Assembly: GCF_000191885.1 (NCBI RefSeq)
Contig: NZ_AEWI01000037.1
Location: 97,749-161,748, forward strand
DNA length: 64,000 bases
Source: Anaerophaga thermohalophila DSM 12881
GTDB taxonomy: Bacteria > Bacteroidota > Bacteroidia > Bacteroidales > Marinilabiliaceae
Direction: 5' to 3'
Every line of letters begins with the position of its first letter. Position 1 is the stretch's first letter. Made by a program: the position numbers and the translations under genes. Shown one piece after another: positions 7,847-16,875 of the stretch. The notes beneath the pieces were generated by a model that saw only the letters and a program-made list of their open reading frames with translations, ran no database searches and was not told where the DNA came from.

Positions 7847-10633
7847 TTATCTGTTTCTTTCGGTATAGGAATGTTCGGGAATTTCACTTTCATTTATGAT
7901 AACGGCCGAAGGATCACTCCCCTGCAAATATTTCTCCAAAAAGAATGCTTTGTAATCTTCGACATCAGTAGCATTCTCTATTTTTTGCCGGTTATCTTCG
8001 GATATAATCACTACAAGTGGTTCCTTAACATTGTTCACATTGAAAACAGAAGGCTGATTGATCAACGAAAAGAAATAGTCGAGTCCCGTTCGTTTATTGG
8101 CAAACGGTCCTGTTTCCAAAACTGAGAGCGCAGGCGACAACTGCGACGTTTCAAGCTGGAGACCCCCTGTTGCGAAATGGTCAAAATTGAAATTGGCCAA
8201 CTGAAACATAAGCTCGTTAATATCTGTCTCATTATCAAGAACAATCATCAAATAATGGGTTGTATCCGGTGCTTCCGTAAATTTTCCTGAGGCCAATTTC
8301 TCCGAAGTGGCTGTCTCTGTTGTCTGGGCGGATGAAACACTGCTCCGGAGTGACGATGCAAGATCAATTTTTCCGGGCAATTGACCTTCATTGAGTTGTT
8401 GAAGCCAATATCCGGCTACTTCAGCCTGGGTAGTGCGTGGAAAATCATCCACAATTTGTTGCAGATATTCCCTGAACAATTGTGCTCTGTTAAGCTGACT
8501 ATAAGCAAATGCATTCAGCAAGGAAGCCTGTGGAAGCAATGGTTCATAATGTTGCCTGAATATTGGCTCCGTTGCCTTCAAAACGGCATTCCATTCACCA
8601 TTTTTAAAATGATTGTAAGCACCGGTATAAATCTGCTCCATCTCATGCTCAGATTCACCCAGCTTTTCGAAATAATCAGGATCATTGACAAACTGTGCAA
8701 AACGGCTGTCGGGGTAATCATCTGTGATAACTTCACCGTAATGCTGAATGCATTTTTGATCGTTCAATTCGCGGCAAGCGAGGTAAATTCCCATAAGAGT
8801 CTGCTCTCTGTAGGGTGTTTCAGGATATTGAGCCAGAAGCTCTTCATAAAAAGTCACCGCCTCGGAATATTTTTTAAAATTATTGGCCAATATATTTCCT
8901 GCACTGAAGAGCGATTTCTGTATTTTCTGGTGAGACACGGCCTTTTCTTCAGAGGTAAGCGGAAGCCCGGAAATAAGACTTTCCCGGGTTGGTGTCCCGG
9001 TTTGAATCGTTTCTTCTGCTGACGGTGTATCTTTACCCGGTCGGGCCTGACTATCAGCAAAAGGATCGCCAGGCATCATACGATCATTTCCGTCATCCTG
9101 TTGTTCCTGAGCTTGTTTATTGGAACGCCGCCAGTTATCTTCCAACTTGCGTCTTCCCCAGCGTTTTTCAAATTCCATTTGACCGAGACTGACCATGGTT
9201 TGGTTATAGAAATACCAATTCCCCGATTCATCCGTTTCCCTGTTACCACGGTTGGCAAAATTACGATAAAAGAAGGCGTCGTCGGTGGTATCGATAAACC
9301 CGCTCTCTTCCTCTTTCTGCTGCATTTGAGCAAGCAAATTATCAATAAAGATGTTTCTCTCTTCTTCGGGCAGTTCCGCTATTCTCAGGACGCTGTCTTC
9401 ATATTCAATGGTTCGGAGACTTTGAGCGAGCGGTTCCAACCGTTTTTTTATCTTTTCAACCTCAGAAATATCATTATAGTCTGACGGAAGAGATGCTAAT
9501 GTAGAATCGTAGTAGGCTTCAGCGGCAATATAGTCGCCGGATTCAAAATAGACATCGGCCATTCGCTTATAGATGTTCCCGGCCAGGATACGGTTGCGGC
9601 CTCCGTACCCTGCAGCCAGTTCCAAATTGGTTAACGCCATCAGGGTATCGCCCTCCTGGAACCATGTTTCTGCGATAGCGTAATAAATTTGATCGCGATA
9701 ATCAAGGTTTTTAAATTCTTTCGCATATTTTTCCAGTTTATTTCTGGCTTTTTGAGGATTATCCGGCCTGCCCTCCAGCAGGGCCTGCTCTATCATAGCA
9801 TGAATGGTGATTTCATAATCGGGTTTTAACCTTATGACCCGGGTAAAGGCTTCGAGCGCCATATTTTCTCTTCCGGTTCTTTGTGCCAGCTGCCCCAGCA
9901 CAAAGTGCCAGCGTATTTTTTCCCACCGGTCGCCCGTGTTCTCTGCTGCTTTGAAACAATAATCAATAGCTTTATCATACTTTCCCTGAGCCAACCAATA
10001 CCAGGCATAGGTAGATTGCTCCAGCACGAAATACTTTTTTTCATCGCCAATTTCGGATGAATATTGCTGTAAAATCCGGGAAGCATTCTCAAACTCATCC
10101 ATTTCTATATAAGCTCTTGCCATCCACAGCAAGGCTTCAAACCGTGTATCCTTTTCCGGAAAAATTTGCAGCACCATATCAAAAGCACTGATCGCCTCAT
10201 ACCATTCCTGAGAATAAATATGGGCTTTCCCTATCAGCATCCAGGCATCATCGACCCAACGGTTGAATTCGCGCTGATTATAAAAATCGCGATAATCCAC
10301 TGAGCCTCCTGAAGGTTCTCGCCGGGGTTTTGCAGTGATGGAATGTTTTTCGATCAGTTTATGTCCTTTTCGAATGGCTCTGTTCATCTGTGATGCAGGC
10401 ACCTGTCCGCCAGCTGCCTTGCAATAAGCAAACACAGGCAACACAACTGTATAGTCGTTCTTTACCGTCTCACGCATTCTTTCGCGGCCTTCTTCGAAAC
10501 TCTGAACACCATTGAAAAGAATATTGTATCTTGCGGTAAGATTATGGTATCCCCTCGATAACCAGGTATTCTTCTGCACAGAACAACCCCAGAAGGCAAA
10601 CAAAATAAGAATATATGTCAGGTATTTCTTCAT
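7847..10633 (-). CDS. porW: T9SS lipoprotein PorW/SprE
   Basis: A 928-aa exported lipoprotein: signal MKKYLTYILILFAFWG then lipobox Cys17. The start of the mature protein (TWLSRGYHNLTARYN) is characteristic of SprE/PorW, an outer-membrane TPR lipoprotein that links the T9SS motor to the translocon. Several TPR-like helical repeats cover about 130-420 and again 590-760. A charged Gln/Asp-rich linker lies near 500-560. It is upstream of porX on the same strand. The start codon is the terminal ATG of a family L repeat, and exact TAnnTTTG boxes lie further upstream. Confidence 0.9.
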   Translation of the reverse strand: MKKYLTYILILFAFWGCSVQKNTWLSRGYHNLTARYNILFNGVQSFEEGRERMRETVKNDYTVVLPVFAYCKAAGGQVPASQMNRAIRKGHKLIEKHSITAKPRREPSGGSVDYRDFYNQREFNRWVDDAWMLIGKAHIYSQEWYEAISAFDMVLQIFPEKDTRFEALLWMARAYIEMDEFENASRILQQYSSEIGDEKKYFVLEQSTYAWYWLAQGKYDKAIDYCFKAAENTGDRWEKIRWHFVLGQLAQRTGRENMALEAFTRVIRLKPDYEITIHAMIEQALLEGRPDNPQKARNKLEKYAKEFKNLDYRDQIYYAIAETWFQEGDTLMALTNLELAAGYGGRNRILAGNIYKRMADVYFESGDYIAAEAYYDSTLASLPSDYNDISEVEKIKKRLEPLAQSLRTIEYEDSVLRIAELPEEERNIFIDNLLAQMQQKEEESGFIDTTDDAFFYRNFANRGNRETDESGNWYFYNQTMVSLGQMEFEKRWGRRKLEDNWRRSNKQAQEQQDDGNDRMMPGDPFADSQARPGKDTPSAEETIQTGTPTRESLISGLPLTSEEKAVSHQKIQKSLFSAGNILANNFKKYSEAVTFYEELLAQYPETPYREQTLMGIYLACRELNDQKCIQHYGEVITDDYPDSRFAQFVNDPDYFEKLGESEHEMEQIYTGAYNHFKNGEWNAVLKATEPIFRQHYEPLLPQASLLNAFAYSQLNRAQLFREYLQQIVDDFPRTTQAEVAGYWLQQLNEGQLPGKIDLASSLRSSVSSAQTTETATSEKLASGKFTEAPDTTHYLMIVLDNETDINELMFQLANFNFDHFATGGLQLETSQLSPALSVLETGPFANKRTGLDYFFSLINQPSVFNVNNVKEPLVVIISEDNRQKIENATDVEDYKAFFLEKYLQGSDPSAVIINESEIPEHSYTERNR

Positions 10634-10700
10634 CCGTATAAAATTTATTTATTATGGTCGGATGGAACTCGTCCCGGGTAATCGCGACTCGTTTCTTCAT
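10631..10700 (-). repeat. family L leader repeat, copy 2 (short)
   Basis: Shortened copy on the minus strand directly upstream of porW. Its outer end reads ATGAAGAAACGAG and its inner end ACGGATGAAGAAA, so ATGAAGAAA is present at both edges. The final ATG starts porW. The centre contains CCCGGG with the two CGAGT arms. Confidence 0.75.
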
Positions 10701-10742
10701 GTAAAAATCCCTACCGATAATACATTATAAACTGCCATGCAG

Positions 10743-10750
10743 CAAAAATA
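10743..10750 (-). promoter_or_regulatory. -7 box for porW (TATTTTTG)
   Basis: Exact match to the Bacteroidota -7 consensus TAnnTTTG on the minus strand, about 110 nt upstream of the porW start. The family L copy would then lie in the transcribed leader. A second exact box, TATCTTTG, is at 10823-10830 on the same strand. Confidence 0.5.
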
Positions 10751-10849
10751 TTTCCCAAAATGAATCAGAAAAAATACTTTTATACTTGTGTCTGGTAAAA
10801 CTTGACTGATACTTTAAAACAACAAAGATAATCATACCTTCGAAAGAAT

Positions 10850-12211
10850 ATGAGAATAGATATTATAGAAGATGATCCCTTTTTCAACCGCATCATAGAA
10901 CAAGTGGTTAAACAAAACGGGTATCATGAGGTAAAGGTACACTTCAACGGAGAAAGCTTTCTGAATGAACAACCATCTTCGGTTGAGGTTGTAACACTTG
11001 ACCTTGGTCTGCCCGACATATCGGGAACCGAGCTAATGGAAAAAATAAAATCCAACAACCCCGAAACCGAAATAATTGTAATATCGGGTCAGGACAACCT
11101 GCCTTTAGCGGTACAACTTCTGAAACAAGGCGCTTACGATTACATTACCAAAGATGAAAACATTAAAGACAGATTGCTGCATACTTTAAAGAAAATAGAA
11201 CATCATAACAGCTTAAAACAAGAGCTGGCACAACTAAAAAATGAAGTTTCGGACCGCTATGAATTTCGGCAAAGCATTATAGGTAACAGTTACGCTATAA
11301 AAAACACGTTTACCCTCATCGAAAAGGCCATTAAAGTCCCAAACATCAATATTTCGCTGCACGGAGAAACGGGAACAGGAAAAGAGCTGACAGCAAAAAC
11401 CATTCATTATAATTCATCGCGCAAAAATAATCCCTTTGTTACTCTGAATGTAAGCTCACACATGAAAGACCAGTTGAGAACCGTCCTGTTTGGTGTTGAA
11501 AAAGGAGCTTTTACCGATGCCCTGATGACGACCAAAGGCAAGATAGAAGAGGCAGGTGACGGCACATTATTTATTGATGAGATCACCGATCTGGATACGG
11601 AAATGCAATTATTGTTCCTGAATATTCTACAAGAGAAAAAATTTACCAGAATTGGTGGCACCGAGGAAATTCCGGTGAAATGCAGGTTCATAAGCGCAAC
11701 AAGTTCGGACCTGCTTCAGGAAGTGAGTGAAAAAAGGTTCAGAGAAGACCTTTACTACCATTTAATCGGATTGCCAATTGCTACCCCGCCGCTCAGGGAA
11801 AGAGGAAAAGACATCATTTTGCTTGCCGATTATTTCCTTGACAAATTCTGCAGGGAGAATAATATGGCTCCAATCACTTTAACGCCAGGGGCCAAAAAAA
11901 AACTACTTATGCACAATTTTCCCGGTAACGTAAGGGAATTAAAATCTATAACCGAATTGGCGGCAGTATTGTCTAACAATGAATCAATCAGGGAAGAACA
12001 CATTGTTTTCAGTACTTCGGAATCTACTCCCGAATTACTTCACGAGGAGCTCACTCTCAAAGAATACAACGAACGAATCATTATGCATTTTCTGAATAAG
12101 TACAATAATGTAATGGTGGTTGCTGATAAGCTGAAAATAGGCAAATCTACCATTTACAATTTGCTGAAACAGCATAGTGCAACATCCCTCAAAAACGACA
12201 AGTCAATTTAA
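10850..12211 (+). CDS. sigma-54-type response regulator (receiver-AAA+-Fis)
   Basis: Receiver (1-120) with the Asp pocket and phospho-acceptor in VTLDLGLPD. AAA+ domain (about 140-370) with Walker A GETGTGKEL, the loop GAFTDA at 219-224, and LFIDEITDL as Walker B. A C-terminal Fis-type helix-turn-helix covers about 415-445. The family activates RpoN promoters. The sigma-54 contact loop reads GAFTDA instead of GAFTGA, and the segment before it (NVSSHMKDQLRTVLFG) is diverged, so contact may be altered. The partner kinase is not adjacent. The gene is divergent from porW. Confidence 0.88.
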   Translation: MRIDIIEDDPFFNRIIEQVVKQNGYHEVKVHFNGESFLNEQPSSVEVVTLDLGLPDISGTELMEKIKSNNPETEIIVISGQDNLPLAVQLLKQGAYDYITKDENIKDRLLHTLKKIEHHNSLKQELAQLKNEVSDRYEFRQSIIGNSYAIKNTFTLIEKAIKVPNINISLHGETGTGKELTAKTIHYNSSRKNNPFVTLNVSSHMKDQLRTVLFGVEKGAFTDALMTTKGKIEEAGDGTLFIDEITDLDTEMQLLFLNILQEKKFTRIGGTEEIPVKCRFISATSSDLLQEVSEKRFREDLYYHLIGLPIATPPLRERGKDIILLADYFLDKFCRENNMAPITLTPGAKKKLLMHNFPGNVRELKSITELAAVLSNNESIREEHIVFSTSESTPELLHEELTLKEYNERIIMHFLNKYNNVMVVADKLKIGKSTIYNLLKQHSATSLKNDKSI

Positions 12212-12245
12212 TTCAATAAACTTCACGTTTTCGCTTTTTATCCGA

Positions 12246-12488
12246 TCACACAGGCACTATTTCCGATATCCGGGGCACTCTCTGCTTAACCACCATTTCA
12301 ACACCTCCTTTGAGCGTTTGAATACTCATGGGGCATCCGTCGCAGGCACCGGTCAACTTAACTTTCAGACGCAGATCATCGGTAAGCTCCACAAATGTAA
12401 TATCTCCCCCATCGGATTGCAGGTAGGGCCTGATTACATCCAATGCTTCCAGTACCTCTCTGGTCAGTTCTTCCTTGTCGAAATCCAT
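12246..12488 (-). CDS. NifU-like (Nfu) iron-sulfur scaffold protein
   Basis: An 80-aa single-domain NifU C-terminal-like protein. The cluster-binding motif is CDGCP and the preceding segment IRPYLQSDGGDI is diagnostic. It carries and hands over [4Fe-4S] clusters in the cytoplasm. It sits 7 bp downstream of mrp, another Fe-S carrier, so the two almost certainly form an operon for cluster delivery. Confidence 0.92.
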   Translation of the reverse strand: MDFDKEELTREVLEALDVIRPYLQSDGGDITFVELTDDLRLKVKLTGACDGCPMSIQTLKGGVEMVVKQRVPRISEIVPV

Positions 12489-12495
12489 ACTCTGA

Positions 12496-13605
12496 TTATT
12501 TTCTGTTTATTTCAACCACTTTGGTAGGTGGCAGTTTTTGGTTGCGTTCCTCAACCGCTTTAACAACTTCCCCGCCCAGGGAGGTGAAAGCTTTACCGGT
12601 AACGCTGTCGGGATTCAGTGCCGATGGTTGTCCGCTGTCTCCTCCTTCGCGGATGCTCTGTACAATGGGTATCTGCCCCAGCAGTCTCACATTCAACTCT
12701 TCGGCCAGTCGGCGGCATCCACCTTCTCCAAAGATATAATACTTGTTTTCGGGAAGTTCGGCAGGCGTAAACCACGACATATTCTCAACCAATCCCAATA
12801 CAGGCACATTGATATTCTCGCCGGTAAACATGCTGATTCCTTTGCGTGCATCAGCAAGGGCAACATCCTGTGGGGTGCTGACAATGAGTGCTCCTGTAAT
12901 GGAGATGGTCTGTACGGCAGTCAGATGAATATCACTGGTACCGGGTGGAAAATCTATGAACAAATAGTCCAACTCTCCCCAATCGCCATCACCAATGAGC
13001 TGCTTGAGAGCATTGGTAGCCATTGCTCCTCTCCAGACAAGTGCATCATTGGGATCAACAAAATACCCAATGCTCAGTATCTTAACTCCGTACTTTTCAA
13101 CCGGAATAATTTTGTCTTTGCCTTCAACCTTTCGAAGCAAAGGTCTCGCATCTTCGGTATGAAACATTTTAGGAATGGATGGCCCGTAAATATCAGCATC
13201 CAGGAGTCCCACCCTATATCCCATACGGGCAAGAGCCACTGCAAGGTTTGCAGCAACCGTTGATTTGCCGACGCCTCCTTTACCGGACGCCACAGCCACA
13301 ATGTTTTTCACTTCAGGCAAAAACTTTGCAGCCGGTTTCGGAGCCCTGGGATTTACTTTGATAAAAATATTTCCTTCTATTTCGGCGTCCTCACCAACAT
13401 ATTTTTTTATGGCCTGAACCGAAGCCTTCCGGATGGAAGAGATAAATGGATCATTAGCTCTGTCGAACTTCAGACTGAAACTGATACGTTTACCGTCTAT
13501 CCGGATATCATCTTCAACCATCCCCAACGTAACAATATCTTTTTCCTTTTCGGGATGCACAACATGCTTCAAGGCATCAATGACCAACTGGGGGTAAAAA
13601 CTCAT
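12496..13605 (-). CDS. Mrp/NBP35 family Fe-S carrier P-loop ATPase
   Basis: An N-terminal DUF59/MIP18-like domain (about 1-90) precedes the ParA-like ATPase with deviant Walker A GKGGVGKST near residue 110 and DADIYGPS after it. FIDFPPGTSD is the Walker B region. The family (ApbC/Mrp) binds and transfers Fe-S clusters. Its length (369 aa) is normal. It is co-directional with nfu. A good promoter (TTG, 21-bp spacer, TATCTTTG) sits 35-70 nt upstream. Confidence 0.93.
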   Translation of the reverse strand: MSFYPQLVIDALKHVVHPEKEKDIVTLGMVEDDIRIDGKRISFSLKFDRANDPFISSIRKASVQAIKKYVGEDAEIEGNIFIKVNPRAPKPAAKFLPEVKNIVAVASGKGGVGKSTVAANLAVALARMGYRVGLLDADIYGPSIPKMFHTEDARPLLRKVEGKDKIIPVEKYGVKILSIGYFVDPNDALVWRGAMATNALKQLIGDGDWGELDYLFIDFPPGTSDIHLTAVQTISITGALIVSTPQDVALADARKGISMFTGENINVPVLGLVENMSWFTPAELPENKYYIFGEGGCRRLAEELNVRLLGQIPIVQSIREGGDSGQPSALNPDSVTGKAFTSLGGEVVKAVEERNQKLPPTKVVEINRK

Positions 13606-13639
13606 AACTAAATTTATTTAAACTTTTTAAATATAAGGA

Positions 13640-13671
13640 CAAAGATAAAAAATTTTTCAGAATGCGAACAA
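13640..13671 (-). promoter_or_regulatory. promoter of mrp-nfu operon
   Basis: Minus-strand -7 box TATCTTTG (13640-13647) with a TTG 21 bp further upstream, the known TTG/TAnnTTTG Bacteroidota arrangement. A start point about 7 nt downstream gives a leader of roughly 28 nt before the Mrp ATG. Confidence 0.65.
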
Positions 13672-13695
13672 TGGTTTATTTGAGTCAGATTTATT

Positions 13696-13858
13696 CATCA
13701 GTATATAATTTACTTAAGTTATTGGTCGAATAGAACTCGCATGTAAGAATTTATACTTGACTTTATTGAGGTAAACCCCGTCATTCTTGTTTCATCTTAA
13801 ATCTTATATCTAAAAATCTAATAATCTGTTAAGGCAAACTTTGCCATGCTCGTTTCAT
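13696..13858 (-). repeat. family L leader repeat, copy 3 (double)
   Basis: Two-unit copy on the minus strand. Its first ATGA supplies the stop codon (TGA, 13855-13857) of the upstream alkyltransferase-like gene. A second ACGAG-type half lies inside, separated by a module reading TTAGATTTTTAGATATAAG. The terminal ATG opens only a 14-codon frame. The copy lies wholly between two genes. Confidence 0.8.
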
Positions 13859-14208
13859 GAGTTTTCGTGATGAGATAAATCTATCACCTCAGGTGCCCAA
13901 AAAACTTTCTGAAAATCCATCACTTTGTCGTTTTTTACTCTAACCCCCTCACTTTCAAGCAATTCCTGCATTGTATTCGCATTAGGAAAGGCATGTTTTC
14001 CGGTAAGCATACCATTGCGGTTGACGACTCTGTGAGCAGGTAAATACCCGGTGTGCGAAAAAGCTTTATTCATAGCCCATCCCACCATCCGTGCAGCACC
14101 CGGCGAACCAATGGCGGCAGCCACAGCACCATAAGTGGTAACACGGCCGGCAGGTATTAGCTTCACTACCCCGTAAACCCGTGAAAAAAAATCATTGTTT
14201 TCAGACAT
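13855..14208 (-). CDS. alkyltransferase-like protein (MGMT fold, no catalytic Cys)
   Basis: Matches the C-terminal DNA-binding domain of O6-alkylguanine transferases: IPAGRVTTYGAVAAAIG, then GWAMNKA. The active-site PCHR motif reads PAHR, with Ala58 in place of the alkyl-accepting Cys. Such ATL proteins bind alkylated guanine and recruit nucleotide-excision repair rather than transferring the alkyl group. It is 117 aa, usual for ATLs. It is 9 bp downstream of trmB on the same strand. Its stop codon is embedded in a family L repeat. Confidence 0.88.
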   Translation of the reverse strand: MSENNDFFSRVYGVVKLIPAGRVTTYGAVAAAIGSPGAARMVGWAMNKAFSHTGYLPAHRVVNRNGMLTGKHAFPNANTMQELLESEGVRVKNDKVMDFQKVFWAPEVIDLSHHENS

Positions 14209-14217
14209 GACAATCGC

Positions 14218-14985
14218 TTATAGTATATTGTTGTTTGCTGAACGCGCGGGCTTCACACTTCTTCCTGCGCTCCTGTAACTATCGGGTTCAATTTCAATAT
14301 CAGGTTCTTTAAGTCGTTCAGCATCATGGAGTCTGAATTTCAGATATTTTATCGGGATGCCGTGTTCGAGCCATTTACTTTCATAATAGGTCGTGATTCC
14401 TGTAATTTCGTCTTTATATCCGCTTGCATGCAAATCGGTCTCATCGGCCAGCGGAGTAATGGCATTTTCCTCCAGAAGCGCCCTGGTATATGTATAAAGG
14501 AAGTTACTGTCGGTTTTAAGATGCACTATTCCGCCCGGTTTCAAAAAACTACCATATCGTTTTAAGAAATAAGTGCTGGTTAAACGTTTGCTTGCTTTTT
14601 TGATTTGAGGATCAGGAAATGTGAGCCAGATTTCATCCACCTCGGACGGTGCAAAGAAAGACTGAACAACCTCAATTCGTGTCCGCAGAAATCCAACATT
14701 TTCCAGGCCCTCTTTTAATGATTGGGTAGCGCCGCTATACATCCTGCTACCTTTTATGTCGACACCGATAAAATTTTTCTCCGGAAACCGGCGAGCCAGG
14801 CCAACTGTATATTCTCCTTTTCCGCAACCCAGTTCCAGTACGATCGGATGCTCATTATTAAAAAAATCACTTTTCCACTTTCCCTTTAATGCATGATCGG
14901 CATTGAAAACTTCATCAAAACTGACCTGAACCACATGCGGGTAAGTAGCCATTTCAGCAAATTTTTTTAACTTGTTTTTCCCCAC
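14218..14985 (-). CDS. trmB: tRNA (guanine46-N7)-methyltransferase TrmB
   Basis: SAM-dependent methyltransferase for m7G46. Motif I is LELGCGKGEYT, then GVDIKGSRM, the signature IWLTFPDPQIKK and a C-terminal YESKWLEHG. I place the start at GTG 14985 because family members begin GKNKL just after the initiator, and any earlier start would run into gldH; ATG 14952 is an alternative. Length 255 aa. It belongs to the minus-strand run holB, ricT, gldH, trmB, atl. A family M end lies directly upstream of its start. Confidence 0.9.
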   Translation of the reverse strand: MGKNKLKKFAEMATYPHVVQVSFDEVFNADHALKGKWKSDFFNNEHPIVLELGCGKGEYTVGLARRFPEKNFIGVDIKGSRMYSGATQSLKEGLENVGFLRTRIEVVQSFFAPSEVDEIWLTFPDPQIKKASKRLTSTYFLKRYGSFLKPGGIVHLKTDSNFLYTYTRALLEENAITPLADETDLHASGYKDEITGITTYYESKWLEHGIPIKYLKFRLHDAERLKEPDIEIEPDSYRSAGRSVKPARSANNNIL

Positions 14986-14996
14986 AACCAATTTGT

Positions 14997-15016
14997 TTGT
15001 TTTTATACCGCACTCA
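14997..15016 (-). repeat. solitary end of MITE family M
   Basis: Minus-strand sequence TGAGTGCGGTATAAAAA matches the MITE terminal repeat. Its first three bases are the stop codon of gldH. No matching second end is nearby, so it looks like a relic or captured end. Confidence 0.5.
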
Positions 15017-15505
15017 TCTCTCCGAACTATCCTCAGACAATTCAGCCTTTTCAATCCATAATGAAAACGATTGAATGCCAGGCAATTCATCGCGGCGCAT
15101 GCCCTGAGTTACAGAAAATGTCAATTGACCGGGAGAACTCAGCTTTACGTCTCTTCTGTAAAGCCAGTATAAAGTTCGTTCTTTGTCGCTCCCTTTTCCG
15201 ATCCACTGACCGTCCGGCTCGGCCAGAAAATATTCAATGGTATCGGTCTGCATTTTTCCGTCAGGACTTTCCACATCGACAAAAAGCCATAAATTACTGT
15301 ATGGATAGTCGTTGTTGTGCTCAAGTGAAAACCCAATATTTATTACCTGCGAAGTATCTTCCACCACCGGTTTAAAGACCAGTGTTGAGTCTTTATGCCA
15401 CAACTGATCCCGGAACGCTTTGCCGGTTTCGTAAATCGTACCCCGGTTACAGGCGGTAAACGCCAGGATAAAGACAAGGAATATTAATAAAGTACTAAAC
15501 CTCAT
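15014..15505 (-). CDS. gldH: gliding motility/T9SS lipoprotein GldH
   Basis: Lipoprotein with signal MRFSTLLIFLVFILAFTAC. The mature part follows the GldH pattern (NIGFSLEHNNDYPYSNLW, then VESPDGK and GKGSDKERTLYWLY). GldH is an accessory outer-membrane lipoprotein needed for gliding or T9SS function in several Bacteroidota. The start at 15505 overlaps the end of ricT by 11 bp, which suggests coupling. Its stop is the TGA of a family M end. Length 163 aa. Confidence 0.88.
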   Translation of the reverse strand: MRFSTLLIFLVFILAFTACNRGTIYETGKAFRDQLWHKDSTLVFKPVVEDTSQVINIGFSLEHNNDYPYSNLWLFVDVESPDGKMQTDTIEYFLAEPDGQWIGKGSDKERTLYWLYRRDVKLSSPGQLTFSVTQGMRRDELPGIQSFSLWIEKAELSEDSSER

Positions 15506-16688
15506 TATCCCCGGAAGAGTTGGATGATCTGTTTTTCCTGCGCCTTCTGTTCTGATTAATTGCATTTCCGGATTTATTTGAACTTTTTCTTCGTTTACTT
15601 TTTCTCTTTTTCCCCGATTTTTTGTTTTGTTCATCGAACCTGGTAATACTGTCCTCTCCTACCACATTGGTATAATCGATTTCGGAAACCACGGCAGAAG
15701 TAACGGTTTCCGAGGCCAGCCTGGTTACTTTACGGCCCTGTTTGTTGAGTTCAATGATCTCTTTAACTTTCTCAACGGCCAGCATCACCACATTGCCGGT
15801 GTTTTCACTTCCGGTGGAAAACCACATCAGCCTTTTAAAAATATCGGTTTTGAAGTGATAATAAGTTTCTGTTTCTGTTTCCAGAGGCACATCTGTTGGC
15901 GGAAAGTCTTTCTGCGCATCAATATATGCATCCAGCTCATAATTGAGGCAACATTTCAACTTTCCGCACTGACCAGCCAGTTTTTGCGGATTCAAAGATA
16001 TTTCCTGATACCTGGCCGCATTGGTTGTTACAGAAACGAAATTAGTGATCCAGGTAGAACAGCACAATTCTCTTCCGCACGGACCGATTCCGCCAATACG
16101 ACCGGCCTCCTGACGGGCCCCAATCTGTCGCATTTCAATCCTGACTTTAAAGCGATCGGCCAGTACTTTTATTAATTCCCGGAAATCAACACGCTCATCG
16201 GCAATGTAATAGAAAATTGCTTTAGTACCATCCCCCTGATATTCAACATCGCCAATTTTCATGTTCAAATTCAACCTTTCGGCAATGCGACGAGACTCCA
16301 GCATGGTTTCATGTTCCAGAGCTTTGGCTTCCTCCCACTTATCGATATCCACCGGCTTAGCCTTCCGGTAAACTCTTTTGAATTCGTAATCAGAGGGATC
16401 CTGTTTGTTTTTCTTCATTTGCAAAAGCACCAGCTCTCCGGTAAGGGTAACCACCCCGATATCGTGCCCCGGCGACGCCTCAACAGCAACAATATCACCT
16501 TTTTTTAGTTTAAGATGATTGCTGTTCCGATAAAATCCCTTTCTTGTATTCTTGAACTGAACTTCCACAATATCCGTTTCTTTCCCGGCCCTGGGGAGAT
16601 CAGACAACCAGTCAAACACTTCAAGTTTACCACACCGGCTGCTACATGTATCACATTTACTATTTTGCGGAATAGCTTCTGTATCCAT
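15495..16688 (-). CDS. ricT: PSP1-domain protein RicT (YaaT) family
   Basis: Cys-rich PSP1 protein. It shows CDTCSSRCG near the N-terminus, GPCGRELCC in the middle and KLKCCLNYE soon after, all typical of RicT, plus a Lys/Arg-rich tail. In Bacillus RicT joins RicA and RicF in an Fe-S-containing complex that affects RNA processing; the role in Bacteroidota is unknown. ATG 16688 is preferred over GTG 16697. It lies between holB and gldH, a neighbourhood I recall as recurrent in the phylum. The tail is almost entirely basic and polar. Confidence 0.9.
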   Translation of the reverse strand: MDTEAIPQNSKCDTCSSRCGKLEVFDWLSDLPRAGKETDIVEVQFKNTRKGFYRNSNHLKLKKGDIVAVEASPGHDIGVVTLTGELVLLQMKKNKQDPSDYEFKRVYRKAKPVDIDKWEEAKALEHETMLESRRIAERLNLNMKIGDVEYQGDGTKAIFYYIADERVDFRELIKVLADRFKVRIEMRQIGARQEAGRIGGIGPCGRELCCSTWITNFVSVTTNAARYQEISLNPQKLAGQCGKLKCCLNYELDAYIDAQKDFPPTDVPLETETETYYHFKTDIFKRLMWFSTGSENTGNVVMLAVEKVKEIIELNKQGRKVTRLASETVTSAVVSEIDYTNVVGEDSITRFDEQNKKSGKKRKSKRRKSSNKSGNAINQNRRRRKNRSSNSSGDNEV

Positions 16689-16875
16689 AAAAAACACTTT
16701 TTTTAAGAGAGCCTTGCCCCGGAAAACCCACAGTTAACATAATGGCGATTCCCATATCGTATTTTCTGATATCGGACACTCAACCACTCAACAATAGCCG
16801 CGAAACAGGCGGACCGTTGTCCGTTATCCCGGTCAACACTCTCTGGGTATATATTAATTTTAACTAAAGATCGAC

